Positions 54,577-63,837 of a DNA stretch of 64,000 nt are shown here, in pieces (within the stretch, counting starts at the first letter, position 1; every line of letters starts with the position of its first letter). This DNA is from Acidobacteriota bacterium (GTDB lineage: Bacteria; Acidobacteriota; Terriglobia; Bryobacterales; Bryobacteraceae). The DNA lies in assembly GCA_017307505.1 (NCBI GenBank), contig JAFKEE010000046.1, positions 45,081-109,080 of the forward strand. The letters run 5' to 3'. The notes beneath the pieces are model-generated. The model saw only the letters and a list, made by a program, of their open reading frames with translations. It made no database searches and was not told where the DNA came from. A program made the position numbers and the translations under genes.

Positions 54577-55917
54577 ATGAACACACGCATCATCTACTGG
54601 GCCATTACCTCGGCGCTGGCCGGCTTCCTCTTCGGCTTTGACACCATCGTCATCTCCGGCGCGGAGCAGACAATTCAGCGGCTGTGGGGCCTCAGCCCTG
54701 GACTTCACGGACTCGTGATGGGCTCCGCCCTTTACGGCACCGTGCTCGGCTCTCTGCTCGGCGGCTGGCCCACCGATCACTTTGGCCGCAGGAAGACGCT
54801 CCTGTTCATCGGGATCCTCTACATCGTGTCTGCCTTGGGCTGCGGCTTCGCCACCGGACCAGCCATGTTCGTCGCCGCCCGCATACTGGGCGGCATCGGC
54901 ATTGGCGTATCCACGGTGGCGGCGCCTCTCTATATCTCCGAGATCGCTCCGCCCGCCTATCGCGGACGCCTCTCGGGCATGTTTCAGTTCAACATCGTCT
55001 TCGGCGTGCTCGTCGCCTTCGTGTCAAATGCCCTCATCGCCCAGGTTGGCGGTGTGGATGCCTGGCGATGGATGCTCGGCATCGCCGCCTTCCCTTCCAT
55101 CCTCTATGCGGTGTTGTGCCTCGGGCTGCCCGAAAGCCCCCGCTGGCTGCTCAGCCGCAAACACGACCGCGCGGCCGGCCTCCAGGTCCTGCGCCTGATC
55201 GAACCGGATCTGTCGGACACCCAACTGGAAGCTCACGCGGAGGAGATGGCCGCCGCCGCACACGCCGAACAGACCGTCGCCGCCGCCTTCTGGACACCGC
55301 GGCTGCGCATCCCCATCCTCCTGGCCATCCTCGTCGCCTTTTTCAACCAGCTCTCGGGCATCAACGCAGTGAACTACTTTGCGCCGCGTATCTTTGAGAT
55401 GGCAGGACTCACCGAGAAGGCCGCCCTGCTGCAGTCCGTCGGCATCGGCGTCGTCAACATTATCTTCACGATCCTCGGCCTCTCTTTGATCGACAAACTG
55501 GGCCGGCGGACGCTGCTCTACATCGGCTCCATCGGCTACATCCTCTCTCTCGGTCTCACCTCCTGGGCCTTCGCGACGCACCATTACGCCATCGTCCCCG
55601 CCTGCATCTTCTTCTTCATCGCCGCCCACGCCATGGGCCAGGGAACGGTCATCTGGGTGCTCCTTTCCGAGATCTTCCCCAACCGCCACCGGGCCGAGGG
55701 CCAGGCCCTGGGCAGTTTCACCCACTGGATCTTCGCGGCCCTCCTGACAACCTTCTTCCCGATGATGGTCTCGGCCTTCGCGCCCGCCCAGGTCTTTCTC
55801 TTCTTCTGCGGCATGATGGTGCTCCAACTCATCTGGGTGAAAACAATGGTGCCCGAAACGAAGGGCGTCTCCCTGGAAGCCATGCAGCACACCCTGGGCC
55901 TGGACACGGAGGTCTAG
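54577..55917 (+). CDS. MFS sugar porter
   Basis: A 446-residue inner-membrane transporter with 12 predicted helices. Sugar-porter signatures are clear: GFDTIVISGA in helix 1, GGWPTDHFGRRKTLL between helices 2 and 3, PESPRWLLSRK before the central loop, LSGINAVNYFAPRIFE in helix 7, and PETKGVSLEAMQ at the end. It probably imports a hexose or pentose by proton symport. I start it at ATG 54577 (NTRIIYWAITSALAGFLFGF), because the upstream in-frame extension is unlike a transporter. Substrate unknown. Confidence 0.93.
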   Translation: MNTRIIYWAITSALAGFLFGFDTIVISGAEQTIQRLWGLSPGLHGLVMGSALYGTVLGSLLGGWPTDHFGRRKTLLFIGILYIVSALGCGFATGPAMFVAARILGGIGIGVSTVAAPLYISEIAPPAYRGRLSGMFQFNIVFGVLVAFVSNALIAQVGGVDAWRWMLGIAAFPSILYAVLCLGLPESPRWLLSRKHDRAAGLQVLRLIEPDLSDTQLEAHAEEMAAAAHAEQTVAAAFWTPRLRIPILLAILVAFFNQLSGINAVNYFAPRIFEMAGLTEKAALLQSVGIGVVNIIFTILGLSLIDKLGRRTLLYIGSIGYILSLGLTSWAFATHHYAIVPACIFFFIAAHAMGQGTVIWVLLSEIFPNRHRAEGQALGSFTHWIFAALLTTFFPMMVSAFAPAQVFLFFCGMMVLQLIWVKTMVPETKGVSLEAMQHTLGLDTEV

Positions 55918-55984
55918 CTACCGCCGGCTGCTCAGGCCCATAGTGCCGGCGGCCGTCTCCCTGCCCGGCTGTCACTCCATCCCG

Positions 55985-57352
55985 CTAGTAACCCGGGAAC
56001 ATCACCATCCACTGCTGCCCTTTCAGCCAATGTTGGTGATATCCGAACGCCCACAACTCAAGAGTCGTGACGCCGGTGCCCAGCCGCATCAACGCAGCCA
56101 GATGCCGAGTCTGTGGAAAACGCCCGACTGGTACCGTGTCATAACTCTCGGCAAGGACCATCCCGTTGGCTCTCAGCTGAAACCCGACAAACGCACCGTT
56201 GATCGACTCGTCCTTCGGTTGAAAGGAACCAATCCAGTCGCAATAAACCAGCGCCGCGGAAGGCATGAACACGGGCAGTTCCACCACCTTCTGCCACTCG
56301 CCCACCAGGTCCATCGTGACTCGGTCCGTAAGCCAGCCGCTGTGCATCAGCCGGATGCCCAACCCCTGCCGGGGCCCAAGCAGCTGAGCACTCCCGATGG
56401 ACCAATGCTTGCCGCTCGACCGTGCCTGCACCAGCAGCACCGGCGGCTCCCCATTCTCGCCTTCGTAGATGCCCGGACTTCCTCCGCCATTGGCCACATT
56501 GTCGTCCGCCTGCACAAACCAGGGAACCTCCCAGGAATGCAGGAAGAACCCGTCCGGCGCGTACCCCCAATGGATTCCGTCGTCGGAAATCGCATGGCCC
56601 ATCGAGCCATTGTCCGACGCCAGTTCCTGCGTGAAGAACAGATGGTAACGCCCATCCAGGAATGCGGCCTGCGGAGCCTCCATCGGAGCCCGTGTCGGAG
56701 CAAAGGCCGTTCCCTGTCGGGCCCAGGGGCCTTCCGCATGCTCCGAGGTCGCATAGCAGATTGAGCCGGAGCAGGCAAAATAGAGAAACCATTTATCCCC
56801 GATCCGGAGGATCGTTGGATCGTAAATCGTCTCACCCTGGCCCGTGGTTGGATTGGTCTCGCCGGCGACCGCAGTCCCACTCACTGACCAGGGCCCGCCC
56901 GCATCGTTCGCTGTCGCATAGCCAATCTGCAGCCTGTGGTTTTCGTTGTCGACAAAATACATGTGCAGCGTATCGCCCTCCAATGTCACATCGGGTGCGT
57001 ACACCCAATGCCGCGGGTCAGGCGAGGCAACCGCGGTGTCGGCAAAATGCCACTCGGCGAGGTTCTCACTGACAAAATGGTCGATTTGCCAGGATTGGTC
57101 AAAAGCTCCACTATTCACAAAAGAGGAAACCCAGACGTGATAGCGGTCGCCGATCTTGAGGACACGGCTCGGATCCTTGAAGCTGCGCTCAACCCCGTAC
57201 TCAACGGTACCGGTGATGCCCGGAGTGGCCGACAACCACTTCAACTCAAAAGTGCCTGAATTGACGGACTGACCCAGGCACAGGCCGCTCGAAAACAGTA
57301 CGGCCGCCGTCGTCCATTTGGGGATTAAAGAACCCCATAGTCTGCTATGCAT
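55985..57352 (-). CDS. Secreted five-bladed-propeller glycoside hydrolase (GH43/GH32/GH130-like)
   Basis: A 455-residue exported protein (signal KWTTAAVLFSSGLCLGQ). Blades of the furanosidase type are visible: DPSRVLKIGDRYHVWVSSF, HWVYAPDVTLEGDTLHMYFVDN, GETIYDPTILRIGDKWFLYFACSG, APMEAPQAAFLDGRYHLFF and GHAISDDGIHWGYAP. Conserved acidic residues (Asp in KDPSRV, Asp in YAPDV, Glu in MEAPQ) are compatible with a retained active site. AAGGAGA lies close before ATG 57352. The family cannot be fixed by eye; arabinan, fructan or mannoside are all possible substrates. Confidence 0.75.
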   Translation of the reverse strand: MHSRLWGSLIPKWTTAAVLFSSGLCLGQSVNSGTFELKWLSATPGITGTVEYGVERSFKDPSRVLKIGDRYHVWVSSFVNSGAFDQSWQIDHFVSENLAEWHFADTAVASPDPRHWVYAPDVTLEGDTLHMYFVDNENHRLQIGYATANDAGGPWSVSGTAVAGETNPTTGQGETIYDPTILRIGDKWFLYFACSGSICYATSEHAEGPWARQGTAFAPTRAPMEAPQAAFLDGRYHLFFTQELASDNGSMGHAISDDGIHWGYAPDGFFLHSWEVPWFVQADDNVANGGGSPGIYEGENGEPPVLLVQARSSGKHWSIGSAQLLGPRQGLGIRLMHSGWLTDRVTMDLVGEWQKVVELPVFMPSAALVYCDWIGSFQPKDESINGAFVGFQLRANGMVLAESYDTVPVGRFPQTRHLAALMRLGTGVTTLELWAFGYHQHWLKGQQWMVMFPGY

Positions 57353-57505
57353 TTCTCCTTAATTGAATCATACTTTCCCGCTCCAACCGGAGATCCTGCA
57401 GTAATACTGGATTCGCCTTAGCCCAGCCCCGGGCCAGCCGGAGCGCGCTCTGCGCTACCATCGACGTAGTCAGATCAGTTCACGATTAACGAGGGGCGTG
57501 CATCG

Positions 57506-58006
57506 ATGAGCAGGATCGAACTCAAAGTCAACGGCCGTTCTCACACTCTGGACGTCGAGCCGGCCACACCGCTGCTCTACGTGCTCCGCAACGACCTCGG
57601 CCTGCAGGGTCCCAAATTCGGCTGCGGACTCGCTCAGTGCGGCGCGTGCAAAGTCATCATCAACGGCGCCGCGGTCACCTCCTGCGTCCTGCCGGTGGCT
57701 TCCGTCAAGGGCGAAATCACCACCCTCGAAGGACTCGCATCCAACGGGAAACTCCATCCGCTGCAACAGGCCTGGATCGACGAGCAGGTCCCGCAATGCG
57801 GCTTCTGCCAGAACGGCCAGATCATGACCGCCAAGGCGCTGCTCGACAAAACGCCTCATCCCACTAGCGCGCAAATCCGTCAGGCGATGAACGATACTCT
57901 GTGCCGCTGCATGAGCTACTACCGCGTCCAGGTCGCCATCAAACGTGCCAGCCAGAGGATTGCCGGACCCGCGCCCACCGCCGAGGAGAAGGAAGTCCAG
58001 GCATGA
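57506..58006 (+). CDS. [2Fe-2S] subunit of a molybdenum hydroxylase
   Basis: A 166-residue electron-transfer subunit with two [2Fe-2S] clusters: plant-type ferredoxin ligands in FGCGLAQCGACKVIINGAAVTSC and the second cluster in CGFCQNGQIMTAKALL ... CRCMSYYRV. It corresponds to the small subunit of isoquinoline 1-oxidoreductase or xanthine-dehydrogenase-type enzymes. GAGGGG precedes the ATG. Its stop overlaps the start of the large subunit (ATGA). No FAD subunit gene is present, so the electron acceptor is likely a cytochrome or quinone. Confidence 0.93.
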   Translation: MSRIELKVNGRSHTLDVEPATPLLYVLRNDLGLQGPKFGCGLAQCGACKVIINGAAVTSCVLPVASVKGEITTLEGLASNGKLHPLQQAWIDEQVPQCGFCQNGQIMTAKALLDKTPHPTSAQIRQAMNDTLCRCMSYYRVQVAIKRASQRIAGPAPTAEEKEVQA

Positions 58007-60381
58007 AACCCGTGGAATCCTTTCCCCGGGAGATCGAAGACCTCCTCTCCACACACCGCAGAGGCTTCCTTCGCAGCGCCGGACTCCTCGCCGTCAGCTT
58101 CAGCGGTTGGCTCACCAGCGCCGGCGCTCAGAACGCCGCGGCGCCCCAGCCCCCTGGCCCCTACCCCACACCCGACTTCCGCCAGGTCGACTCCTGGATC
58201 GTCATTCACGAAAACAACACCGCCACCTTCTACGTGGGCAAGACGGACCCCGGCCAGGGCACCGGCACCGGCTTCCGGCAGCTCATGTCCGACGAACTCG
58301 ACATCGCCTTCGAAAAGACCACCTGCATCATGGGCAGCACGGACAATACGGTCGATCAGATCGGATCCGGCGGGTCCACTGCCATGGAACGGGATTCGTG
58401 GCCCATGCGGCGGGTCGCCGCCGAAGCGCGCCGGGTGCTCCTCGAAATGGCCGCCGCCCGCCTGGCCGTCCCACTCGAGCAACTGACCGTGCGCGATGCA
58501 GTCATCTCAGCGCGAGCCGATGCCGCGAAACGCGTCACCTACGGCGAGCTCATCGGCGGCAGGAAGTTCAGCATCACCCTGACCGGGGACAGCATCAATT
58601 CAGTCACCGGCCGGGCAAAAACAAAACCGGTCCCCGAACTGCACTACACTGGCCAATCGCCGCAGCGCGACGACATTCCCGCCAAAGTGGACGGCTCCCT
58701 GAAATGGGCGGTGGACGTCAAACTGCCGGGCATGGTGCACGCGCGCAACGTCAAGCCTCCGTTCGCCGGCGCCACGCTGACAGCCGTCGACGAGTCGTCG
58801 GTCAATTCACTGCCCGGCTTCGTCAAAGTGATGCGCAAGGGCAACTACCTCGCCGTGGTCTGCGAACGCGAGGAACAGGCGATCCTCGCCGCCCGCCGGC
58901 TCAAAGCCACCTGGCGCAAGCCCGCCACTCCACCGTTCCCCGCCTCCGCGCAGCTCTTTGACTACATGCGGACAGCATCCTCCGCTTCTGGGACGCCCGG
59001 AGCGGAAGCCGCGCCCACGGTGGTGGGCAATCCCGACGCCGCCTTCGCCGGAGCAGCCCAAACGCTCGAAGCCGAATACGAGATCCCCTTCCAGGGACAT
59101 ACCGCCTTCTCCGGCGCACACGCCATGGCCGACCCTTCCAAAGGCCAGATGACCATCTACTCGAACGACATGAAGTCGTACGGCATGCGGCGCTGCGTCG
59201 CGGCCTTCCTCGGCATGCCCCCGGACCGCGTCCGTGTGGTCTGGATGTTCGGGCCGCAGGGCTACGGCCGCTCGGCAGCCGAAGACGCCGCCTGCGAGGC
59301 CGCCTGGATCGCTCGCGAACTCGGCCGGCCTGTGCGCGTCCAGTGGATGAGGGACGAAGAGACGGCTTGGGACACGAAAGGCCCGGCGTTTCTGGTGAGC
59401 CTGCGCGGCGCTCTCGATCGCGATGGGCGGCTGTCCGGCTACTCCTACCGGGCGCTCTCCTGCGACGCCAACCACCTCGGCTACAACGAGCCCGATAGCG
59501 TCCTCATCGCCCAGTTCATGGGCGTTCGCAAAACCCGGCCGGCCGCCGGCAGTGCCGCCCTGCCGTCCGACATGTACGCCATCCCCAATCGCAGCATGGA
59601 AGGCCGCGTCGTCGGCCTCCCCATGCTCTGGGAAACACCCTTACGGACGGGCAATCTCCGCGATCCCAACGGCCCGCAGGCGACCTTTGCCGCCGAGTCG
59701 TTCATTGACGAAGCCGCCGCGGCCGCCAAGGCCGATCCCTTGGAATACCGACTCCACCTGCTCCAGTCCGCCGGCGGCGACGACGATGCGTTCCGCCGGG
59801 CACGGTCCCTCGCAGTCCTCAGGGCCGCTGCGGCCGCCTTTGGCTGGACGCCCCGGCCCTCCCCCCTGCGGAGCCAGGCGGCCGGACCCATCCTCACGGG
59901 CCGCGGCATCGCCTACTCCTTCCGGGGCCGAACCATCGTCGCCCAGATTGCGGAGGTGGAAGTGAACCGCACCACGGGTCATGTGTGGGCGAAGCGTCTG
60001 GTCTGCGCGCACGACTGCGGTCTTGTCGTCAATCCCGAGGCCCTGCGCCGCGCCGTGGAATGCGGCACCCTGCACGGCCTCAGCCGGGCGCTCCACGAGG
60101 AAGTCCAGTTCAACACCGAAAAGGTGACCAGTGTCGACTGGATCTCGCACCCGGCCCTGCGCCACGCCGATGTACCCGATCGAATCGACGTCGTCCTGGT
60201 AAACGGCGATCCCAACCCGAATCGCCCCGATCTCCCTCCCTACGGAGCCGGAGAAGCGGCCCTCAAACCCATGCTCGCCGCCATCGGGAATGCGATCTAC
60301 GACGCGACCGGAGTCCGCATCCGGAGAGTTCCATTCCGCGACGATCGCGTGCTGGCTGCTCTGAAAGCCGCGGGCGTCTGA
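58003..60381 (+). CDS. Molybdopterin-binding large subunit of an exported aldehyde/isoquinoline-type hydroxylase
   Basis: A 792-residue large subunit of the xanthine-oxidase superfamily, in the isoquinoline 1-oxidoreductase beta subgroup. The Tat-like start (STHRRGFLRSAGLLAVSFSG) is unlike cytosolic xanthine dehydrogenase. The molybdenum-cofactor domain has FGPQGYGRSAAEDAACEAA, GKTDPGQGTGTGFRQLMSDE, VQWMRDEETAWDTKGPA and the C-terminal PPYGAGEAALKPMLAAIGNAI, with Glu in GAGEAA as the likely catalytic base. It acts with the upstream 2Fe-2S subunit on an aldehyde or N-heterocycle, probably in the periplasm with the small subunit carried along by the Tat signal. Substrate unknown. Confidence 0.9.
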   Translation: MKPVESFPREIEDLLSTHRRGFLRSAGLLAVSFSGWLTSAGAQNAAAPQPPGPYPTPDFRQVDSWIVIHENNTATFYVGKTDPGQGTGTGFRQLMSDELDIAFEKTTCIMGSTDNTVDQIGSGGSTAMERDSWPMRRVAAEARRVLLEMAAARLAVPLEQLTVRDAVISARADAAKRVTYGELIGGRKFSITLTGDSINSVTGRAKTKPVPELHYTGQSPQRDDIPAKVDGSLKWAVDVKLPGMVHARNVKPPFAGATLTAVDESSVNSLPGFVKVMRKGNYLAVVCEREEQAILAARRLKATWRKPATPPFPASAQLFDYMRTASSASGTPGAEAAPTVVGNPDAAFAGAAQTLEAEYEIPFQGHTAFSGAHAMADPSKGQMTIYSNDMKSYGMRRCVAAFLGMPPDRVRVVWMFGPQGYGRSAAEDAACEAAWIARELGRPVRVQWMRDEETAWDTKGPAFLVSLRGALDRDGRLSGYSYRALSCDANHLGYNEPDSVLIAQFMGVRKTRPAAGSAALPSDMYAIPNRSMEGRVVGLPMLWETPLRTGNLRDPNGPQATFAAESFIDEAAAAAKADPLEYRLHLLQSAGGDDDAFRRARSLAVLRAAAAAFGWTPRPSPLRSQAAGPILTGRGIAYSFRGRTIVAQIAEVEVNRTTGHVWAKRLVCAHDCGLVVNPEALRRAVECGTLHGLSRALHEEVQFNTEKVTSVDWISHPALRHADVPDRIDVVLVNGDPNPNRPDLPPYGAGEAALKPMLAAIGNAIYDATGVRIRRVPFRDDRVLAALKAAGV

Positions 60382-60429
60382 GAGCGCCAGGTCAACCGGA
60401 CCCCTCGGACCCGGCCATCGTATTCCGGC

Positions 60430-62928
60430 TCACTCCGAGCGCAATGCCTGCACAATGTCCACCCGGGCCGCCCGCGCCGCCGGAGCCAACGACGCCACAA
60501 GCGCGGCCAGCAGCAGCACGGCCGCCGAACCAGCGACAGGCAGCGCCCCAGGCATCCTCATCCCCTGCACGAAGCTCCCGGCCAGGCTCGCCAGGGCATA
60601 CCCGCCCGCGGCCCCGGCCACAATCCCCACGCCCGCAATGAACGCCCCCTGGTTCAGCACACCCATCACCAGGTGGCGCGGCTGCGAGCCAATCGCCAGG
60701 CGGATGCCGAACTCACGCGTCCGGCCGCTCACCGAAAACGCCAGCACGCCGCCCACGCCCACCACCGCGATCGCCAGCGCAACGGCAGCGAAGCCTCCGA
60801 ACACCAGCGTGTTCAACCGGTCCGGCGAGAGCACTTCAGCACGGATGTCTTCCAAGGTCGCCGCCCGCTCCACCGGTTGCTCCGCCGACTTCTCCCGAAT
60901 AATGCGCGTCACCGGCGTGATCAGCGAATACGGATTCCCGCTCGTGTGGATGAACAGGTTGCCCGCCCACAGTTGCTCCTGCGAGAACGGGTGATACACC
61001 GTCATCGCTGGACCCGCCACCACGTTCTCATCGTCGACATCGGCCGTCACCCCCACAATGCGCCGCGGCTCCGTGCTGATATCCACGAACTTCATCACCG
61101 GGTCGGTCCACGTCAGGTGATGGTTCACCGCATCCTGGTTGGGGAACAGCCGCGCGGCCAGGCTTTGGCTCACGATCACCACCTGCTCGCCGCCCTTCTT
61201 GTCGGCCTCGTTGAAATCACGCCCGGCGATGATCGGAACGCCCAGCGAGCGGAAGTAGCCCGGCGAAACGGTACGGAACCGGGCCCGCGGATCCTCTTCC
61301 CCCGGAGCCGGCACCCGCCCCTCCGCCGTAAAGCTGAAGCCCGGGCCAAATTTGCCGCCATCGCGCCAGGGCATGAACGTGCCAAGAGCCACCGCATCCA
61401 CGCCCGGAAGCGAGGTGATCTGCCGCAGCGTCTCTTTGTAGAAATTCAGCACCTGCTCAGGCGTCTTGCCATACGACATCACCGGCACGCTGACAGTCAG
61501 TACCCGCTGGGTATCGAATCCGGTCCGGGCCGATTGCAGGGAGATCAGCGTCTTGATCAGCATCGCCGCCCCGGCCAGCAGGACAAAGGAGGCGGCAATC
61601 TGCGTCACGGCAAACACCCGCAACCGGCGATTCGCGCTGCCCGTGATCCGTACGCCGCCGCTCGTCGGTCCAAACCCGCGCGAGGCATCGGCCGAAGGCA
61701 GCCGCGGAACCATCGCCAGCGCCACCGCGGCCACCAGCGCCAGACCGGCCCCGACCCACAGCATGCTGGCATCCACCGAAAGGTCGAGCGCACGCACGGA
61801 GAAACGGGAAGCATAGCGAGCCAGCACGGCCAGCATCGGCCCGGCGCTCAGCACCCCCAGCAGCGCGCCGGCTCCGCAGAGCACAAGGCTCTCCGCCAGC
61901 AGCGTCCGCCGCAGCGCGCCGGTGGTGGCGCCCAGCGCGGCACGCGTGCACAGTTCACCCTCCCGCCGCACGGTCCTGGCCAGAATCAGGTTCGCCACGT
62001 TCGAACAGGCGATGACAAACATCAGGATCGAAGCGCCCAGCAGCACCAGCAGCACAGTCCGCGCGGGCGAGGTGAGCTGATCGCGCAATAGCCGGGCATC
62101 CACCTGGAAGTTGGCCTTCGGCGAATACGACTCCGAGTGCTGCCGGATCATCGACCCGTACACCGTGCGCAGCTCGGCGCGCGCCGATTCCAGCGTCGCA
62201 CCCGGCGCCAGGCGCCCGAACAATTGCGTCATGCGATGCACCCGGCCCGTGACCATCGTCGCCGACAGGTGATGAGGACTCGTCACGACATTCGCGATGA
62301 TCTCCGTTTCCGACGGATACGGGATCGCCGGCTCCAGCACACCCACCACGGTGGCCGAACGCTCGCCCAGGCGGATCGTCTTGCCCAGCACCGCCGGGTC
62401 GCCCTTCGTCTGCGTCATCCAGAATCGATGCGTGAGCACACACGCGCCCGCGGCATTCGGCCCGTCGTCCTGCTTGTTCAGCAACCGGCCCAGCACGGGC
62501 CGCAGCCCCATCACCTCGAAATACGAACCATCCACGACACCAGCGCGGACTTCCCGGGGATCACCCAGCCCCACCATGGTGAAATCGATCGTGGAAAACT
62601 CGCCAAATGAGTTGAACGATTTGACCCCGGCGCGCAGGTCCTGAATCTCCGGCACGGAGAAGGCTACCTCTCCGGCGCCCATCCCGGGCGCGCTCTGCTG
62701 GATGTAGACCAACCGGTCTTCGCCCCGATTGACCAGGGGCCGCAACAGCACACCCCGCACCAGCGTGAAGATGGCCGCGTTGGCGCCGATCCCCAGGGCC
62801 AGAGTAAGCACGACGGTTGCGGTGAGCCCCTTCGCGCGAGACAGCGAGCGGATCGCAAATCTCAAATCGTGCAGGAAGCTGGAAATCAGTTCACGGTACT
62901 GCCCTTGTGTGCCGTCGTGCCCAGTCAT
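60430..62928 (-). CDS. Second orphan MacB/FtsX permease of the ADOP type
   Basis: An 832-residue permease built as a tandem fusion like that at 35.6 kb: first unit LRFAIRSLSRAKGLTATVVLTLALG, helices at ~285-400, second unit beginning about RRLRVFAVTQIAASFVLLAGAAMLI, and a final ARAARVDIVQALRSE. It has no nearby ATPase gene. The sequence differs markedly from the first ADOP, so they are not recent copies. AGAGGAG precedes the ATG at 62928. The gene converges with the molybdenum hydroxylase; the gap is 48 bases. Confidence 0.92.
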   Translation of the reverse strand: MTGHDGTQGQYRELISSFLHDLRFAIRSLSRAKGLTATVVLTLALGIGANAAIFTLVRGVLLRPLVNRGEDRLVYIQQSAPGMGAGEVAFSVPEIQDLRAGVKSFNSFGEFSTIDFTMVGLGDPREVRAGVVDGSYFEVMGLRPVLGRLLNKQDDGPNAAGACVLTHRFWMTQTKGDPAVLGKTIRLGERSATVVGVLEPAIPYPSETEIIANVVTSPHHLSATMVTGRVHRMTQLFGRLAPGATLESARAELRTVYGSMIRQHSESYSPKANFQVDARLLRDQLTSPARTVLLVLLGASILMFVIACSNVANLILARTVRREGELCTRAALGATTGALRRTLLAESLVLCGAGALLGVLSAGPMLAVLARYASRFSVRALDLSVDASMLWVGAGLALVAAVALAMVPRLPSADASRGFGPTSGGVRITGSANRRLRVFAVTQIAASFVLLAGAAMLIKTLISLQSARTGFDTQRVLTVSVPVMSYGKTPEQVLNFYKETLRQITSLPGVDAVALGTFMPWRDGGKFGPGFSFTAEGRVPAPGEEDPRARFRTVSPGYFRSLGVPIIAGRDFNEADKKGGEQVVIVSQSLAARLFPNQDAVNHHLTWTDPVMKFVDISTEPRRIVGVTADVDDENVVAGPAMTVYHPFSQEQLWAGNLFIHTSGNPYSLITPVTRIIREKSAEQPVERAATLEDIRAEVLSPDRLNTLVFGGFAAVALAIAVVGVGGVLAFSVSGRTREFGIRLAIGSQPRHLVMGVLNQGAFIAGVGIVAGAAGGYALASLAGSFVQGMRMPGALPVAGSAAVLLLAALVASLAPAARAARVDIVQALRSE

Positions 62929-63093
62929 GGAAACTCCTCTCGGTTCTACTGGTACGTCGAACCGGCCCCGGCAAATTCGACAGCCCGGAATGAGTTTTTT
63001 ATGCCTTCAGATTCTGCGACTTAGAATACCAGCAACCGATCCAGCCACCCGCAAGCCCCAATCGCAATCCGGGTAAGGGAGGGGTCCCCCCGC

Positions 63094-63439
63094 GCGAACC
63101 GCGACTGGTAAGGAGCGGGCCACGGCCGCGGGGGTGTCTTGAAAGGAGTATCCCGTAGCCCTGCAGGCCTCGAAACCGAACGAAACCCACAGTGGGCCGG
63201 CACAATTGGGACGGCGGACCCCCTGGTCGGCCACCCGGAGGCGCACCGTGGCTCAACGGCCTGACTTTCAATGGAATCCCGTATGGCCCAGGGGGCCGCG
63301 AAACCGCACAAAGCCGCCCACCCTTGCCCAATCCCACAGCGTCAGCGACGGGCTACCGGCACGTCTTCAACGGAGTGCTCGCCCCGCACGCAGCCAAAGC
63401 GGACATACCCGCAACGAACCACAACCGGCCGGCCCAGCT
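63094..63439. repeat. Repeat unit A (~346 bp)
   Basis: Begins GCGAACCGCGACTGG and runs to CCGGCCGGCCCAGCT. Nearly all of it recurs in unit B. It includes a perfect CCCACAGTGGG palindrome and a short direct repeat CGAAACCG at 63171 and 63299. Short open frames occur in it on both strands but no protein family is recognised. Confidence 0.9.
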
Positions 63440-63807
63440 GCGAACCGCGACTGGTAAGGAGCGGGCCACGCCGCGGGGGTGTCTTGAAAGGAGTATCCCG
63501 TCGCCCTGCAGACCCCGAAACCGAACAAAACCCACAGTGGGCCGGCACAATTGGGACGGCGGACCCCCTGGTCCGCGGACGACCCCCTGGTCGGCCACCC
63601 GGAGGCGCACCGTCGCTCAACGGCTTGATTTTCAATGGAATCCCGCATGGCCCAGGGGACCGCGAAAGCGCACAAAGCCGCCTGCCCTTGACCAGTCCCA
63701 CAGCGTCAGCGACGGGCTACCGGCACGTCTTCAACGGAGCGCTCGCCCCGCACGCAGCCAAAGCGGACGTACCCGCAACGAACCACAACCGGCAGGGCCC
63801 CCGCGCT
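63440..63807. repeat. Repeat unit B (~368 bp)
   Basis: Same order as unit A, about 90% or more identical by eye, but longer by ~22 bases, mainly because GACCCCCTGGTC is duplicated in tandem (63562-63573 and 63581-63592). Confidence 0.9.
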
Positions 63808-63837
63808 GCGAACCGCGACTGGTAAGGAGCGGGCCAC
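63808..63837. repeat. Repeat unit C, truncated by insertion
   Basis: The first 30 bases of the unit (through GCGGGCCAC) are present, then the sequence changes abruptly at about 63837, where the insertion-sequence-like sequence begins. Confidence 0.8.

Noticed and set aside
63342..63701. Minus-strand 119-codon frame spanning repeat units A and B
   Set aside because: It runs through the repeat and recurs with it; the composition is not protein-like.
63094..63837. CRISPR array
   Set aside because: Units are ~350 bp and adjacent, with no short repeat/spacer pattern and no cas genes.
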